Assembly: GCF_013456555.2 (NCBI RefSeq)
Contig: NZ_CP059154.1
Location: 3,472,001 to 3,536,000, forward strand
Length of the DNA stretch: 64,000 bases
Source of the DNA: Natrinema zhouii
GTDB taxonomy: Archaea; Halobacteriota; Halobacteria; Halobacteriales; Natrialbaceae
Reading direction: 5' to 3'
The translations under genes and the position numbers were made by a program. Each line of letters opens with the position of its first letter. Position 1 is the first letter of the stretch. This document shows, in pieces, positions 37,004-45,738 of this stretch. The notes beneath the pieces are model-generated. The model worked only from the letters and a program-made list of their open reading frames with translations, had not been told where the DNA came from and searched no databases.

Positions 37004-37412
37004 GCGGCAATCGAACGCGTCAGAACGGTCTCGAGCGAGCCACGATACATCTGGCGTTCGTGCTCGAGACGCTGTGTTCGCTACTGAAGCTGTTCTCGCG
37101 GCCGTGTTGTCTGTGAGTTGACCAGGCGAACGACGGGCAAGCACCTGCAATGTCAGCCGTGTCCGCGGGTCGTAGTTGTCCCGCTGAGCGTTCGCTCGAG
37201 AGCAGTAGTGGTCGGCACAGTGGCCGCGACAGCGCGGCGCTTCTCGGCCTCGAGACAATCGAGTGTAAATACGCGGGCTGATCGAACAAGTAGTACTGAC
37301 CGTTCTGAGACCAGCAAGATGCGACAGAAAGAAGCGGGTGAGTCGATTCGTCGTCAGCTCTGCTTGCAGTAATTCGAACGCAAACGAATGGAATCGCCGA
37401 CGAGAGCGGTGA
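37004..37412. other. Intergenic gap between convergent genes
   Basis: This 409-nt gap lies between the YdjM-like gene and the leftward glycan operon, which ends here. Short frames are present on both strands but lack family resemblance or plausible starts. I see no RNA gene or repeat. Confidence 0.45.
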
Positions 37413-39395
37413 TCAGTTCCCGGCCGGGGAGGGCGTACAGAACGTCACGTCCCCGTTCGTGTAGACCGTGCCCTGATCCGGACGGCAGATTTGCTCTCGA
37501 GAGGGGTTCATTATCTCCGCGTTCCCGTCGGCGTCCGGGAAGAACACCGCGTCGGTCGATTGCTCCGTTCGATAGACCGTGTAGCTGTGATTCGTTGCAC
37601 CGCCTTCAGGAACCGTCGCGGTCGTCGTCGATGGATAGGCACCAGTCCGATCGATCAGCGTCTGATACGGGTGGTCAGTGTGGAGTTCCTGATCCGGCCG
37701 GATTTCGTCACCGCCCGGTGAGCCGGTCAGTTCACCGATCGACTGGGCCGCGGCGAGTTCCGTCTGGTCGTACGCGAGGCGCTCGTGGTGATCCGAGAAA
37801 ACCGGGTTGTCAGCGTTGCTCCCGGGAGCGAGGACCATCGCGCCGGGAAAGACGAGCGAGAACAGGATCAACACGGTGACGGCGAGTGCCGGCGTCAGGC
37901 TCCCCCGAAGCGTCTGCAGCCCGATCGCACCGAGGATTGCCATCGGTGCGTAGAGGAACGCGAACCAGCGCGTCGGGATGAAGTTCCGGATGCCGAACAT
38001 CGGCAATCCGAGGACGAACACGAGCATGAACGCCGCCGCCAGCAGGAGGGTGAACACCGACTGTTCGGCGCGTCTCCTGTGGACGACGTACAGGCACCCG
38101 ACGAACGTCACACCGAGCAGGAACAGGAAGCCGAGGGCGTCCACGTAGGGAACGACCTGGTCGATCAGCGACGGTGCGGCCTCGGCTCCCGCCTCGCCAC
38201 CGTCGGATGAGGACGCGCTCGCGATATTGAGGAAGCCGGCGCTCTCCTCGAGCGTCTGTGCGAAGTAGCTCAGGACCGTGGCCAGGAACGACTCCCGTCG
38301 GTACGGCGTGAGCGACCAGACGAAGATCGTCAGCCCCGTGTTGAAGACGACGAGACCGATGAGGTTGACCGGTTTCTTCGTCCGGAAGACGCTCGCATCG
38401 AGCCGCGTCAGCCCAAGCGGGCCGATCACGAACACGATCTGTGCGAGAAACGCCGCGAGCAGCAAGACGAGCATGATGAACGTCGACACCTGATGTGTGA
38501 GGATGACGGCGACGCTCATCAGGAGAAGCAAGGAGAAGTCCCGAATCGTGTACTCGATCCGCATCACCCGGATCAGTGCGTACAGCATCCCGAGGAAGAA
38601 GACCAAGCCCAGACTCGTCGGGATGATATGCATTCCCCACCTCGCGACGTGACTCGAGAACGCGTAGAGTGCTGTCGCCAGCACCGCCCACCGTACCGGG
38701 ACGAGCAGGTTCGTCGTCGAGTAGACGAGCAGGGCTGCCAGGGGCATCACGAGCCCGACGGAGAGATACAACGCAGCGCGAATCGGAACGTCGTACAGCA
38801 GTGAGGAGGCTGCCACCAGCAGGTGGTAGAACGGCGATCCGTAGTGTTTGTCGTGAGAGATCCCGCTCAATGATTGTTCGCTGAGAATCGCGTCGACGAA
38901 CCCCTGATGCGTCCAGATGTCGATCCCGACGTACCCCGGGGTTGCGTACAGTGCAGTAAACCGGAAGACGAACGCGAAGCAAATGATCTGAAACAACAGC
39001 AGTCCGGGATGGAGGTCGCGGTCGTTCGCGAAGAGGATCTGGCCGATAACGAGCGTTCCGACGACACCCGCCAGTCCGAAGAAGATCGGCGTCCGTGCCC
39101 CCTGGACGACCGTGAGCGTCACGAGCGCGGCGAGTCCGACCAGCACGACGCTCGGGAGTGCCATCGTCACCGCGGACGGGAGGGTCGGGAACGTCTGCGT
39201 GTTGTCCCGCTGCTGGTACAGGGAGAGCAGATACAGCGCACACGCGGTTCCGAGTACCAGCGGGACGGTATTGATGTACAGCTGCGACGTAAGGAATCGG
39301 AGCGGGAACAACAGCGCCGCGAGCACGAATCCGCCGATCGCCGCGAGCGTGTCGAGTCGCAGCGGCCGCAGCTCCGACAGCGAGCTAAACTTCAT
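37413..39395 (-). CDS. large polytopic membrane protein (glycosyltransferase-like, GT-C type)
   Basis: 660 residues with roughly 14 TMs spread over residues 10-560 and a C-terminal extracytoplasmic domain of about 100 residues (HTDHPYQTLIDRTGAYPS and onward). The layout, including an early luminal loop ALYATPGYVGIDIWTHQGFVD that follows TMs, resembles GT-C transferases using lipid-linked sugars, but I see no decisive DxD motif. The start is ATG 39395; upstream codons to 39626 are shadow of the next gene, which it overlaps by 11 nt. Last gene of the operon beginning at 43.9 kb. Confidence 0.75.
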   Translation of the reverse strand: MKFSSLSELRPLRLDTLAAIGGFVLAALLFPLRFLTSQLYINTVPLVLGTACALYLLSLYQQRDNTQTFPTLPSAVTMALPSVVLVGLAALVTLTVVQGARTPIFFGLAGVVGTLVIGQILFANDRDLHPGLLLFQIICFAFVFRFTALYATPGYVGIDIWTHQGFVDAILSEQSLSGISHDKHYGSPFYHLLVAASSLLYDVPIRAALYLSVGLVMPLAALLVYSTTNLLVPVRWAVLATALYAFSSHVARWGMHIIPTSLGLVFFLGMLYALIRVMRIEYTIRDFSLLLLMSVAVILTHQVSTFIMLVLLLAAFLAQIVFVIGPLGLTRLDASVFRTKKPVNLIGLVVFNTGLTIFVWSLTPYRRESFLATVLSYFAQTLEESAGFLNIASASSSDGGEAGAEAAPSLIDQVVPYVDALGFLFLLGVTFVGCLYVVHRRRAEQSVFTLLLAAAFMLVFVLGLPMFGIRNFIPTRWFAFLYAPMAILGAIGLQTLRGSLTPALAVTVLILFSLVFPGAMVLAPGSNADNPVFSDHHERLAYDQTELAAAQSIGELTGSPGGDEIRPDQELHTDHPYQTLIDRTGAYPSTTTATVPEGGATNHSYTVYRTEQSTDAVFFPDADGNAEIMNPSREQICRPDQGTVYTNGDVTFCTPSPAGN

Positions 39396-40347
39396 GACTG
39401 ACCCCCGCTCGGTGGGCCGTCCCGGTCGGTCGCTCGAGGACGCGACGATACACGTCGAGGAGCTGGTCGCCCATCGCCTCGAGTCCGAGTCCGTCGATCG
39501 CCTCGCGCCCGTTCGACCGGCGAGAGCCGTCGAGGACGCGCTCGAGTCCAGTGGCGAGCTCGTCGTCGGTCGAACCCACGACGCAGTTATCGACGTCGCC
39601 GATCGTCTCGCGGACGAAGCCGACATCGGTCGAGACGATCGGCACGTTACAGGCGGCGGCCTCCTTGACGACCAGCGGTCCGCTCTCCCGTTGAGAGGTC
39701 ACGAGGAGGGCGTCGCTCGCGTTCATGTAGTAGGGCATTTTTTCGTAGGGGACGTCGTCGATCGTCCGTACCTCGAGGTCGACGTCGGCGTGGTCGGCGA
39801 CGCGTTCGGCTCGCGGGAAGTCCTTGACGTCCCGACTTCGATCGTACGGAAACAGCGCGATCCGCGCCTCGGTGTCCCAGCCGATCCGGTCGCGAGCCTC
39901 CTCGCGCGGGATCGGTCTGAACAGCTCTGTATCGATGCCGAACGGGATCTCGACGTGTTCGGCGTCGAGTTCGCGGGACATCGCCGGACTCGGAATAATC
40001 GTCGCGTCGGCGAACCGAGCGCCGTACTCGCTGATCCGACGGAGCCATCCCATGTCGCTCATCAGATCCGTCCCCCAGAGGCTCAACACGACGGGACGGG
40101 TCGGCTGGGCGAAGAGGAACGGCGCGACGAGACCGTAGTGGCCGTGAACGAGATCGTACTCGTCCGACAGCACGTGCGAGAGGACTCGCGGGTAAAAGCG
40201 AAGGTAATCCAGCGGCGTCCGCGGAGAGTCGGCACTGTACTCCCCGGGAACGCCGATGACAGTACACTCGATACCGCGGTCTTCGAGGACCGATATCTGC
40301 TGTTCGAAGAACGATCGCGTGGAGGTAATGAGATGAAGGACGTGCAT
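39385..40347 (-). CDS. glycosyltransferase family 4 (GT-B)
   Basis: 320 residues from ATG 40347. The N-terminal half shows GT-B features (EYDLVHGHYGLVAPFLFA, LSLWGTDLMSD). The C-terminal donor half has the family 4 pattern SQRESGPLVVKEAAACNVPIVSTDVGFV, where the Glu of KEAA contacts the nucleotide sugar. It starts 2 nt after the stop of the DUF354 gene, which places it firmly in the operon. The open frame up to 40479 lies inside that gene and is unlikely to be used. Confidence 0.9.
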   Translation of the reverse strand: MHVLHLITSTRSFFEQQISVLEDRGIECTVIGVPGEYSADSPRTPLDYLRFYPRVLSHVLSDEYDLVHGHYGLVAPFLFAQPTRPVVLSLWGTDLMSDMGWLRRISEYGARFADATIIPSPAMSRELDAEHVEIPFGIDTELFRPIPREEARDRIGWDTEARIALFPYDRSRDVKDFPRAERVADHADVDLEVRTIDDVPYEKMPYYMNASDALLVTSQRESGPLVVKEAAACNVPIVSTDVGFVRETIGDVDNCVVGSTDDELATGLERVLDGSRRSNGREAIDGLGLEAMGDQLLDVYRRVLERPTGTAHRAGVSHEV

Positions 40348-40349
40348 AG

Positions 40350-41420
40350 TTAGCCTGGATTCGGGACGGACAGTGACTCGTCCGGATCGGTTCCGGAGCC
40401 GGCCGTCTTGACCTCGCGGACGATGACGTCGGTCACATCGATCCGGTCGGCGAGGAGCCGGTCGCGTCGGCGCTGCCACGTCGATCGGTCGTCTTCCTCG
40501 ACGATCGAGATCGCTCGCTCGAGCGAGCGAGCGTGTCGATTCTCGCCGTTGTAGCTGAACACGAGTCCGTACTCGTCGTCGAGTTCGGTCACGTAGCCGA
40601 GCGCGAGCGAGTTCACGTACACTGCCGGTGTCCCGAGGACCGCCGCTTCGGCGGCCATCGTCGCACCCTCGCCGACGAAGCAGTCCGCGTAGGCGAGCAA
40701 GTCGTGCATTCGATCCGGTGCCATCGTGTACCGGCGGGACTCGAGTTCGGCCGGGAGGTCGACCTCAGACGTGAGCAAGACGGTCGCGCCGGTATCCTCG
40801 AGGCGTTCGACGACGTCGACGGGATTGTCGAACCCGCCCTGTCCGACGTCGTGTGAGGAGTCCCAGCTGCTCAAGCGCATCACCACGAGCGTCTCCTCCG
40901 GTTCCAGCCCGGCGTCCTCGAGGACCGCGGGATCGGGCTCGAATCGGTCGGGATGAAGGTACGCGAGTTCGTGGTACCCGGGGTACGTGAGCTGCTTCGA
41001 ACCGATATCACCCTGGTAGCACTCGGGTGTACAGACGACGTCGGCGAACGGATACGCGAGTTTCGTGATGATCGTCGCGTGTTCCGTGTCGTAGAAGACG
41101 ACGCTCTTCGCACCAACCACCGACGCGACGTGAGCCGCGGCGACGCCGCCAATCGCCGTGATCACGTCCGGCTCTATCCGTCGCGCCCGTCGCAGGAGCC
41201 GCGTCTCGTAGGTGGCCTGCACTGCCGCCAGCGAGAGCAGCGAGTTCGACTCGCCGGCCAGCACCTCGTGATCGATCTCGGCGCGCTCGAGCAGTTCGAC
41301 CGTCACCTCGTTTTCGCGGGCGAAGACGTGGAGTTCGTGGCCCTTCGACTGGAGTTCCCGGATCGCGTGCTTGAAGAAGTGGACGTGACCCGGATGCTGG
41401 ATCGTCACGATCACACGCAT
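40350..41420 (-). CDS. DUF354 family protein (GT-B-like fold)
   Basis: 356 residues beginning MRVIVTIQHPGHVHFFKHAIREL. DUF354 proteins resemble UDP-GlcNAc 2-epimerase and GT-B transferases: GHVHFFKHA near the N-terminus and GEGATMAAEAAVLGTPAVYV in the nucleotide-sugar half. Function is unassigned; a glycosyltransferase or epimerase role is likely from fold and from its position between GT4 and GT2 genes. Its ATG overlaps the preceding stop by 1 nt. Confidence 0.83.
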   Translation of the reverse strand: MRVIVTIQHPGHVHFFKHAIRELQSKGHELHVFARENEVTVELLERAEIDHEVLAGESNSLLSLAAVQATYETRLLRRARRIEPDVITAIGGVAAAHVASVVGAKSVVFYDTEHATIITKLAYPFADVVCTPECYQGDIGSKQLTYPGYHELAYLHPDRFEPDPAVLEDAGLEPEETLVVMRLSSWDSSHDVGQGGFDNPVDVVERLEDTGATVLLTSEVDLPAELESRRYTMAPDRMHDLLAYADCFVGEGATMAAEAAVLGTPAVYVNSLALGYVTELDDEYGLVFSYNGENRHARSLERAISIVEEDDRSTWQRRRDRLLADRIDVTDVIVREVKTAGSGTDPDESLSVPNPG

Positions 41421-42478
41421 CAGCGACGCACCCCCAGTTCGGCGTTGTCCTTCGCGTCGGTTCGCATCGCGACTAGGAACAGTCCGACGCTGGTGAGGAG
41501 TGAGAACGCGGCTGCAGTCGGTTCGCGCACCGACGCCTCGCCGTCGACTGCGTTCACGCCACCGAGGGTCGCAATCGCGGCTGCGGCCGCCAGCACGGCG
41601 ATTCCTGCCGCGTAACAGAGGATGGTGGGGTGCAGTCTATCGGCGGCGAACTGAGTCTTCATCCGCTGACAGAAGCCACGCAGTAGCGTGATCGAGGTGA
41701 CCGGGATGAAGGTCTTGTACTCGATCGTACTCTCCTCGTCGGCGTAGACGGCCGGCATTGACACGTCCGCGACGCGCATCTCCGCGATGTTCAGTCGGAC
41801 GAGCAGATCGTTGGGATACTCGTGATCGTCCGGGAGCGACTCGATATCGATCGCAGATAGCGCTTCGTGAGAGATCGCAGTGTACCCGTTCTGGGGGTCC
41901 TGCAGGCGCCAGTAGCCGCTCGCGATCTTCGTGAGCTGGGTCAGGACCCAGTTGCCGAACAGTCGGAACGGTGGCATCTCTCGGCGCGAGGCTTGATCAG
42001 CGAGTCGGTTCCCCTTCGTATACTCGGCGTCGCCCTCCACGATCGGGTCCAGTAGCTTCGGGAGTTGACCGGGATCCATCTGTCCGTCCGCGTCCATCGT
42101 AACCGCGATGTCGATGTTGTCATCGCGCGCGCGAACGTAACCGGTCCGTAGCGCCCCGCCGGCACCTTGATTCTCCTCGTGACGAATGGGGATGATTTCC
42201 GGCTCCACGACGGCACCGCCGTCCGGGAGGGACGCGTGGAGGCGCTCGTTCCCGTCCTCGGGCGCACCGTCTTCGAGTGCTCCGTTTTCGAGGGACTGGT
42301 CGTCCTCCCTCGAGGCGGCCGCGTACGTCTGAATGATCCGCCAGGTGTTGTCCGTCGAGTCATCGTCGACGGCGTAGATGCGATCGACGAAGTCGGGGAT
42401 CGTTGCGAGGACGTCACCGACGTGATCCGCCTCGTTATAGGCCGGGACGATCACGCCGATCGTGTGTCTGCGGTACAT
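41420..42478 (-). CDS. glycosyltransferase family 2, polyprenyl-phosphate type
   Basis: 352 residues. The GT-A core is IGVIVPAYNEADHVGDVL, VDDDSTDNT and VTMDADGQMDP (DxD), as in dolichol-phosphate sugar synthases, with HEENQGAGGALRTGY typical of that group. Two C-terminal TMs (ILCYAAGIAVLAAAAAIATL, AFSLLTSVGLFLVAM) anchor it. An acidic insertion of about 35 residues lies between the first two motifs. It may charge the lipid carrier with the first sugar of the glycan. Its ATG overlaps the dehydrogenase stop by 1 nt. Confidence 0.9.
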   Translation of the reverse strand: MYRRHTIGVIVPAYNEADHVGDVLATIPDFVDRIYAVDDDSTDNTWRIIQTYAAASREDDQSLENGALEDGAPEDGNERLHASLPDGGAVVEPEIIPIRHEENQGAGGALRTGYVRARDDNIDIAVTMDADGQMDPGQLPKLLDPIVEGDAEYTKGNRLADQASRREMPPFRLFGNWVLTQLTKIASGYWRLQDPQNGYTAISHEALSAIDIESLPDDHEYPNDLLVRLNIAEMRVADVSMPAVYADEESTIEYKTFIPVTSITLLRGFCQRMKTQFAADRLHPTILCYAAGIAVLAAAAAIATLGGVNAVDGEASVREPTAAAFSLLTSVGLFLVAMRTDAKDNAELGVRR

Positions 42479-43878
42479 TATAAACTGCGGTAGACGAGTT
42501 CGGCGTCGGCTGCATCGTTCTGTTCGAACGCGCCCGCGACGTCGATCAGGGCGGCGTCGTCGTCGAGGTCTGCCGCGACATCGTCGAGTTCGATATCCTC
42601 GAACGCCGAGTGCGAGGTCGTGAGGAGGACGGCGTCGAACCCGTCGAACGAGAGCGATTCCTGGATATCGAGGTCGAACGATTTTCGGATTTCGTCGTTG
42701 TCGGCGTACGGATCGTATCCCGCGACATCGATGTCGAACTCGCGGAGGTGGTCGACGACGTTGGCGACCTTCGAACTGCGGATGTCACCGACGTCCGACT
42801 TGTATGCCAGTCCGAGCACCAGTACACGGCTCTCTTGCAGCGTCTTGTGACACTCGTTGAGCGCCTTGATCGTCAACTCGGCGACATGGTTCGGCATCGA
42901 CTCGTTGACCTTCCGACTCGTCAGCATCAGTTCCGGATCCACTCCTTCTCGCTTCGCGCGATGGGCGAAGAAGTACGGGTCGACCGGAATGCAGTGTCCG
43001 CCGACGAGCCCCGGCCGGTAGTCGTGGAAGTTCCACTTCGTCCCCGCCGCCTCGAGCACCTCCTGAGTGTCTATGTCCATCGATTCGAAGGCCATCGACA
43101 GCTCGTTGGCGAGCGCGATATTGACGTCGCGCTGGATGTTCTCGATGACCTTGCACGCCTCGGCGACCTCGATCGACGGAGCGGGGTGGACGCCTGCGTC
43201 GACGATCGAGTCGTACAGCGTCGCGACGTCCTCGAGAACCTTCTCGTTCTGGCCACTGACGACTTTGACGACGTCCTCGAGCCCGTGTTCACTGTCGGCC
43301 GGCGTGGCGCGTTCCGGAGAGTAGCCGACGAAGAAGTCCTCGCCCGCGGTCAGTCCGGACGCCTCCTCGAGGGCCGGTGTGAGGACATCGCGCGTCGCGC
43401 CCGGGTAGACGGTCGACTCGAGGATGACTGTCGTTCCGGGATCCATTTCCGAACCGACGGTCGTGGCGGCGCTCTCGATGTAGCCGAGATCAGGCCGCTC
43501 GTCGTCGTCGATCGGCGTCGGAACGGCGATGATGACGTAGTCGGCCTCGGTTATCGTAGTCGCGTCCGTCGTATAGGAGATGTTCCCATCCTGAATCTGC
43601 TCATCCCGGAGGTCACCGGTCGTGTCGATCCCCTCCTGCAGTCGGTCAACCGTTACGTCGTCGACGTCGTAGCCGATCACGCGGTACTCCGACTGTGCGA
43701 AGCCGACCGCGAGCGGGAGCCCGACGTAGCCCAGCCCGACGACGCAGATCGTCGCTTCGCGGGACGATTGCTCCGTCGTGTGTTCGAGGGCGGTTCCCTC
43801 ACTGCTCGTTTCGAGCGCGTACTGTCCGCTCGCTCGCTCGTCCGCCCGCTTCTCAGTGTCGCTAATTATCGTGGTCAT
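42478..43878 (-). CDS. UDP-sugar (UDP-glucose/ManNAc) 6-dehydrogenase
   Basis: 466 residues; oxidises a UDP-hexose to the uronic acid with two NAD. Features are an NAD-binding VVGLGYVGLPLAVGFA, IAVPTPIDDDERPD, the central AEACKVIENIQRDVNIALANE and the catalytic cysteine in GGHCIPVDPYF. The N-terminus has about 40 extra charged residues before the Rossmann fold. In family terms it is close to WecC/AglM-type enzymes. First gene of the five-gene leftward operon, and source of uronic acids for the glycan. Substrate sugar not determined. Confidence 0.9.
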   Translation of the reverse strand: MTTIISDTEKRADERASGQYALETSSEGTALEHTTEQSSREATICVVGLGYVGLPLAVGFAQSEYRVIGYDVDDVTVDRLQEGIDTTGDLRDEQIQDGNISYTTDATTITEADYVIIAVPTPIDDDERPDLGYIESAATTVGSEMDPGTTVILESTVYPGATRDVLTPALEEASGLTAGEDFFVGYSPERATPADSEHGLEDVVKVVSGQNEKVLEDVATLYDSIVDAGVHPAPSIEVAEACKVIENIQRDVNIALANELSMAFESMDIDTQEVLEAAGTKWNFHDYRPGLVGGHCIPVDPYFFAHRAKREGVDPELMLTSRKVNESMPNHVAELTIKALNECHKTLQESRVLVLGLAYKSDVGDIRSSKVANVVDHLREFDIDVAGYDPYADNDEIRKSFDLDIQESLSFDGFDAVLLTTSHSAFEDIELDDVAADLDDDAALIDVAGAFEQNDAADAELVYRSL

Positions 43879-44234
43879 GGGTGATGCGTTGTCGCTGGAC
43901 CGTCACACGACCGTGTGCGACGGCGCCTGTCTGAATTGGGACGCCCGCAACCGGTCGGGGCGTGCCGTGAAATTAGAAAGCCACTGTCGGGGGTTTACTA
44001 TAGCTCGGATAAACGGTTGCGAGCGTCCCACGCAGCGAAACCGGGAACCGGCGGGCGCTATCGACAGCGTTGGCCGGTCGACGGCCGGGCGTCCGGGTGA
44101 CAGCTTAAAACGTTGTTAAACGCTCCTATACGGACTCATAATGAAGGTCCCCTGAGTCGGAGTATCAGTACGGTCGGTGAGTTCACGTCCATCGTAACTC
44201 GGTCACGCACCGGCTGTCACAGAACCGCGCACTC
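43879..44234. promoter_or_regulatory. Divergent promoter region of the glycan operon
   Basis: 356 nt between the dehydrogenase and the membrane HTH gene. A CTATAGTAAAC element on the minus strand near 43997-44007 would give a leader of roughly 90 nt for the operon. No closer TATA element is seen. No gene is recognisable. Confidence 0.35.
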
Positions 44235-44900
44235 ATGGTGATCAATCCCCAGATCGGAGTCGGAGCCCAGCTCGCATCGATTACTAGCACCGTCTCAATC
44301 AGTACGAGTCCGGCTTCGGCTTCCTACCAGGGCGTCCACGCGATTCCCTCGAGAGCGATTCTCCCCTGGGTCGACGGTCGGTCCAGTGGACCGTTGTCCG
44401 TACTACAACTGCTTCGCGTGTCGTCGTTCTGGGAAACGGCCCTGATCGCGGTTCTCTTCTTGCTGATCAGCGCGCTCGTTGGGATTCGTATGGCCGACGT
44501 GCTATCGAACCGCAATCTCGAGATTTCGTCGCTCCCGTCGCTCTCGTTCAGCACGCACACGGCAGGGGAGACGGACGAATCAATCCATGCACCCACCGAT
44601 GATCAGTGGGCGTCCGAATCGTATCTGTCGCCCGAGACGCCACCGAGACTCCTGAGCGACGAGGGCAAGGTCGTCCGACTGCTCGTCGAAAATAACGGTC
44701 GCATTCGCCAGCATCAGATCACGGACGAAACAGGCTGGTCAAAGTCGAAAGTGAGCAGGATCTGCTCGCAAATGCACGCGGACGGGACGATCGAAAAGCA
44801 ATCGGTCGGCCGGGAGAACGTTATCGTCTTTTCGGAGGCACTGCCCGACGACGAGACGCGTTCGAACGAAATCGGGAGTCCACAGTCCGCCCTCGACTGA
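44235..44900 (+). CDS. membrane-anchored winged-helix regulator
   Basis: 221 residues. The N-terminus is low in hydrophobicity until a TM near residues 65-85 (WETALIAVLFLLISALVGIRM). The cytoplasmic C-terminal part (about 140-205) is a MarR-like HTH: LLSDEGKVVRLLVENNGRIRQ, then HQITDETGWSKSKVSRICSQM as recognition helix. This is the pattern of haloarchaeal DUF7343/DUF4897-type regulators. It stands divergent to the glycan operon, which makes that operon the likely target. Confidence 0.82.
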   Translation: MVINPQIGVGAQLASITSTVSISTSPASASYQGVHAIPSRAILPWVDGRSSGPLSVLQLLRVSSFWETALIAVLFLLISALVGIRMADVLSNRNLEISSLPSLSFSTHTAGETDESIHAPTDDQWASESYLSPETPPRLLSDEGKVVRLLVENNGRIRQHQITDETGWSKSKVSRICSQMHADGTIEKQSVGRENVIVFSEALPDDETRSNEIGSPQSALD

Positions 44901-45738
44901 CGCCGTGGACGTTCCTGACTTCGCGGACACACAGATACACCGCCATTCGGAGTTGCTCCGTTCGAAGGAGCTCGACACACCGCCCTCTCGAACTGGGACA
45001 ACTGCCAATTCAGCCGATTTCGTTGGACCCGTAAAACCGGATGAAACGGAGAACCCGCGTTTGCGAGACTTTATTTGCGATTGGTAGAACGCCTGGTTAG
45101 CACCCCTGTACGCTGATGGGCCCGCAACGCTGCAGTTTCGAACTGCGGCCGTGGGACCGGTCGTCTCGGATTGAATCGGTTATAGTAGCTACTGTACGGC
45201 ACTGGACACCCGATCGCGCGACGGGAGCGCGGTTCAGAGCGATGCGCGGTTCGGAGCGAACACAGTGAGCGAGAACCGCGGGGGCACGAACGGTGAGCGA
45301 AGCGAGCCGTGAGCGTTCGACGTGAGCGAGAACCTCGGACCGTGCGATCGATGTGTCACTCGTTTCAGTGGCGACTCTACTCACCCGGTGCGGACGGAAC
45401 CGGACGAACGCCCCGTCCTATTGGAGAAAGGGGGCGCGAACCCGGGGTTGAAAAACCGAATGCGTATTATGCGGTAGATAGCTCGCGTGAAATTCGCAGT
45501 ACAGTCTTATTCGTGGTATAGTAATGGCCGCTGTTGTCCGTGTTGGAAGTAGCACCCGATCCGCCAGCGATGAGCGGATGGGATCAATAATATCAATGAC
45601 ACGGAACAGTCCTCCACGGAAGGCAGCGGTCTCGAACCGACGTGCTACGTCCGTCACAACCGCCGATCGCCTCGCTGACCACCATTTCGATAGTGTAGCG
45701 TGGTCGCCGGCCACCGCTCGAACGGAGGTGATCGGCTG
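44901..45738. other. Long gap upstream of glmS with GTGAGCGA low-complexity repeats
   Basis: 838 nt with no gene I can defend. From 45235 to 45335 the sequence is built of GAGCG/GTGAGCGA variants; GTGAGCGAGAACC occurs at 45265-45277 and again at 45322-45334. Such GAGCG-rich tracts are common between haloarchaeal genes. A small frame at 45524-45739 is open but resembles nothing. Confidence 0.5.
45724..45733 (+). promoter_or_regulatory. Strong Shine-Dalgarno before glmS
   Basis: GGAGGTGATC, essentially a full complement of the 16S 3' end, ends 5 nt before ATG 45739. It fixes the start of glmS and, with Cys2, rules out the longer frame starting at 45700. Confidence 0.8.

Noticed and set aside
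45235..45335. GTGAGCGA-rich tract as a regulatory array
   Set aside because: Spacing is irregular, and GAGCG-rich low-complexity DNA is widespread between haloarchaeal genes; a similar tract occurs at 57.5 kb.
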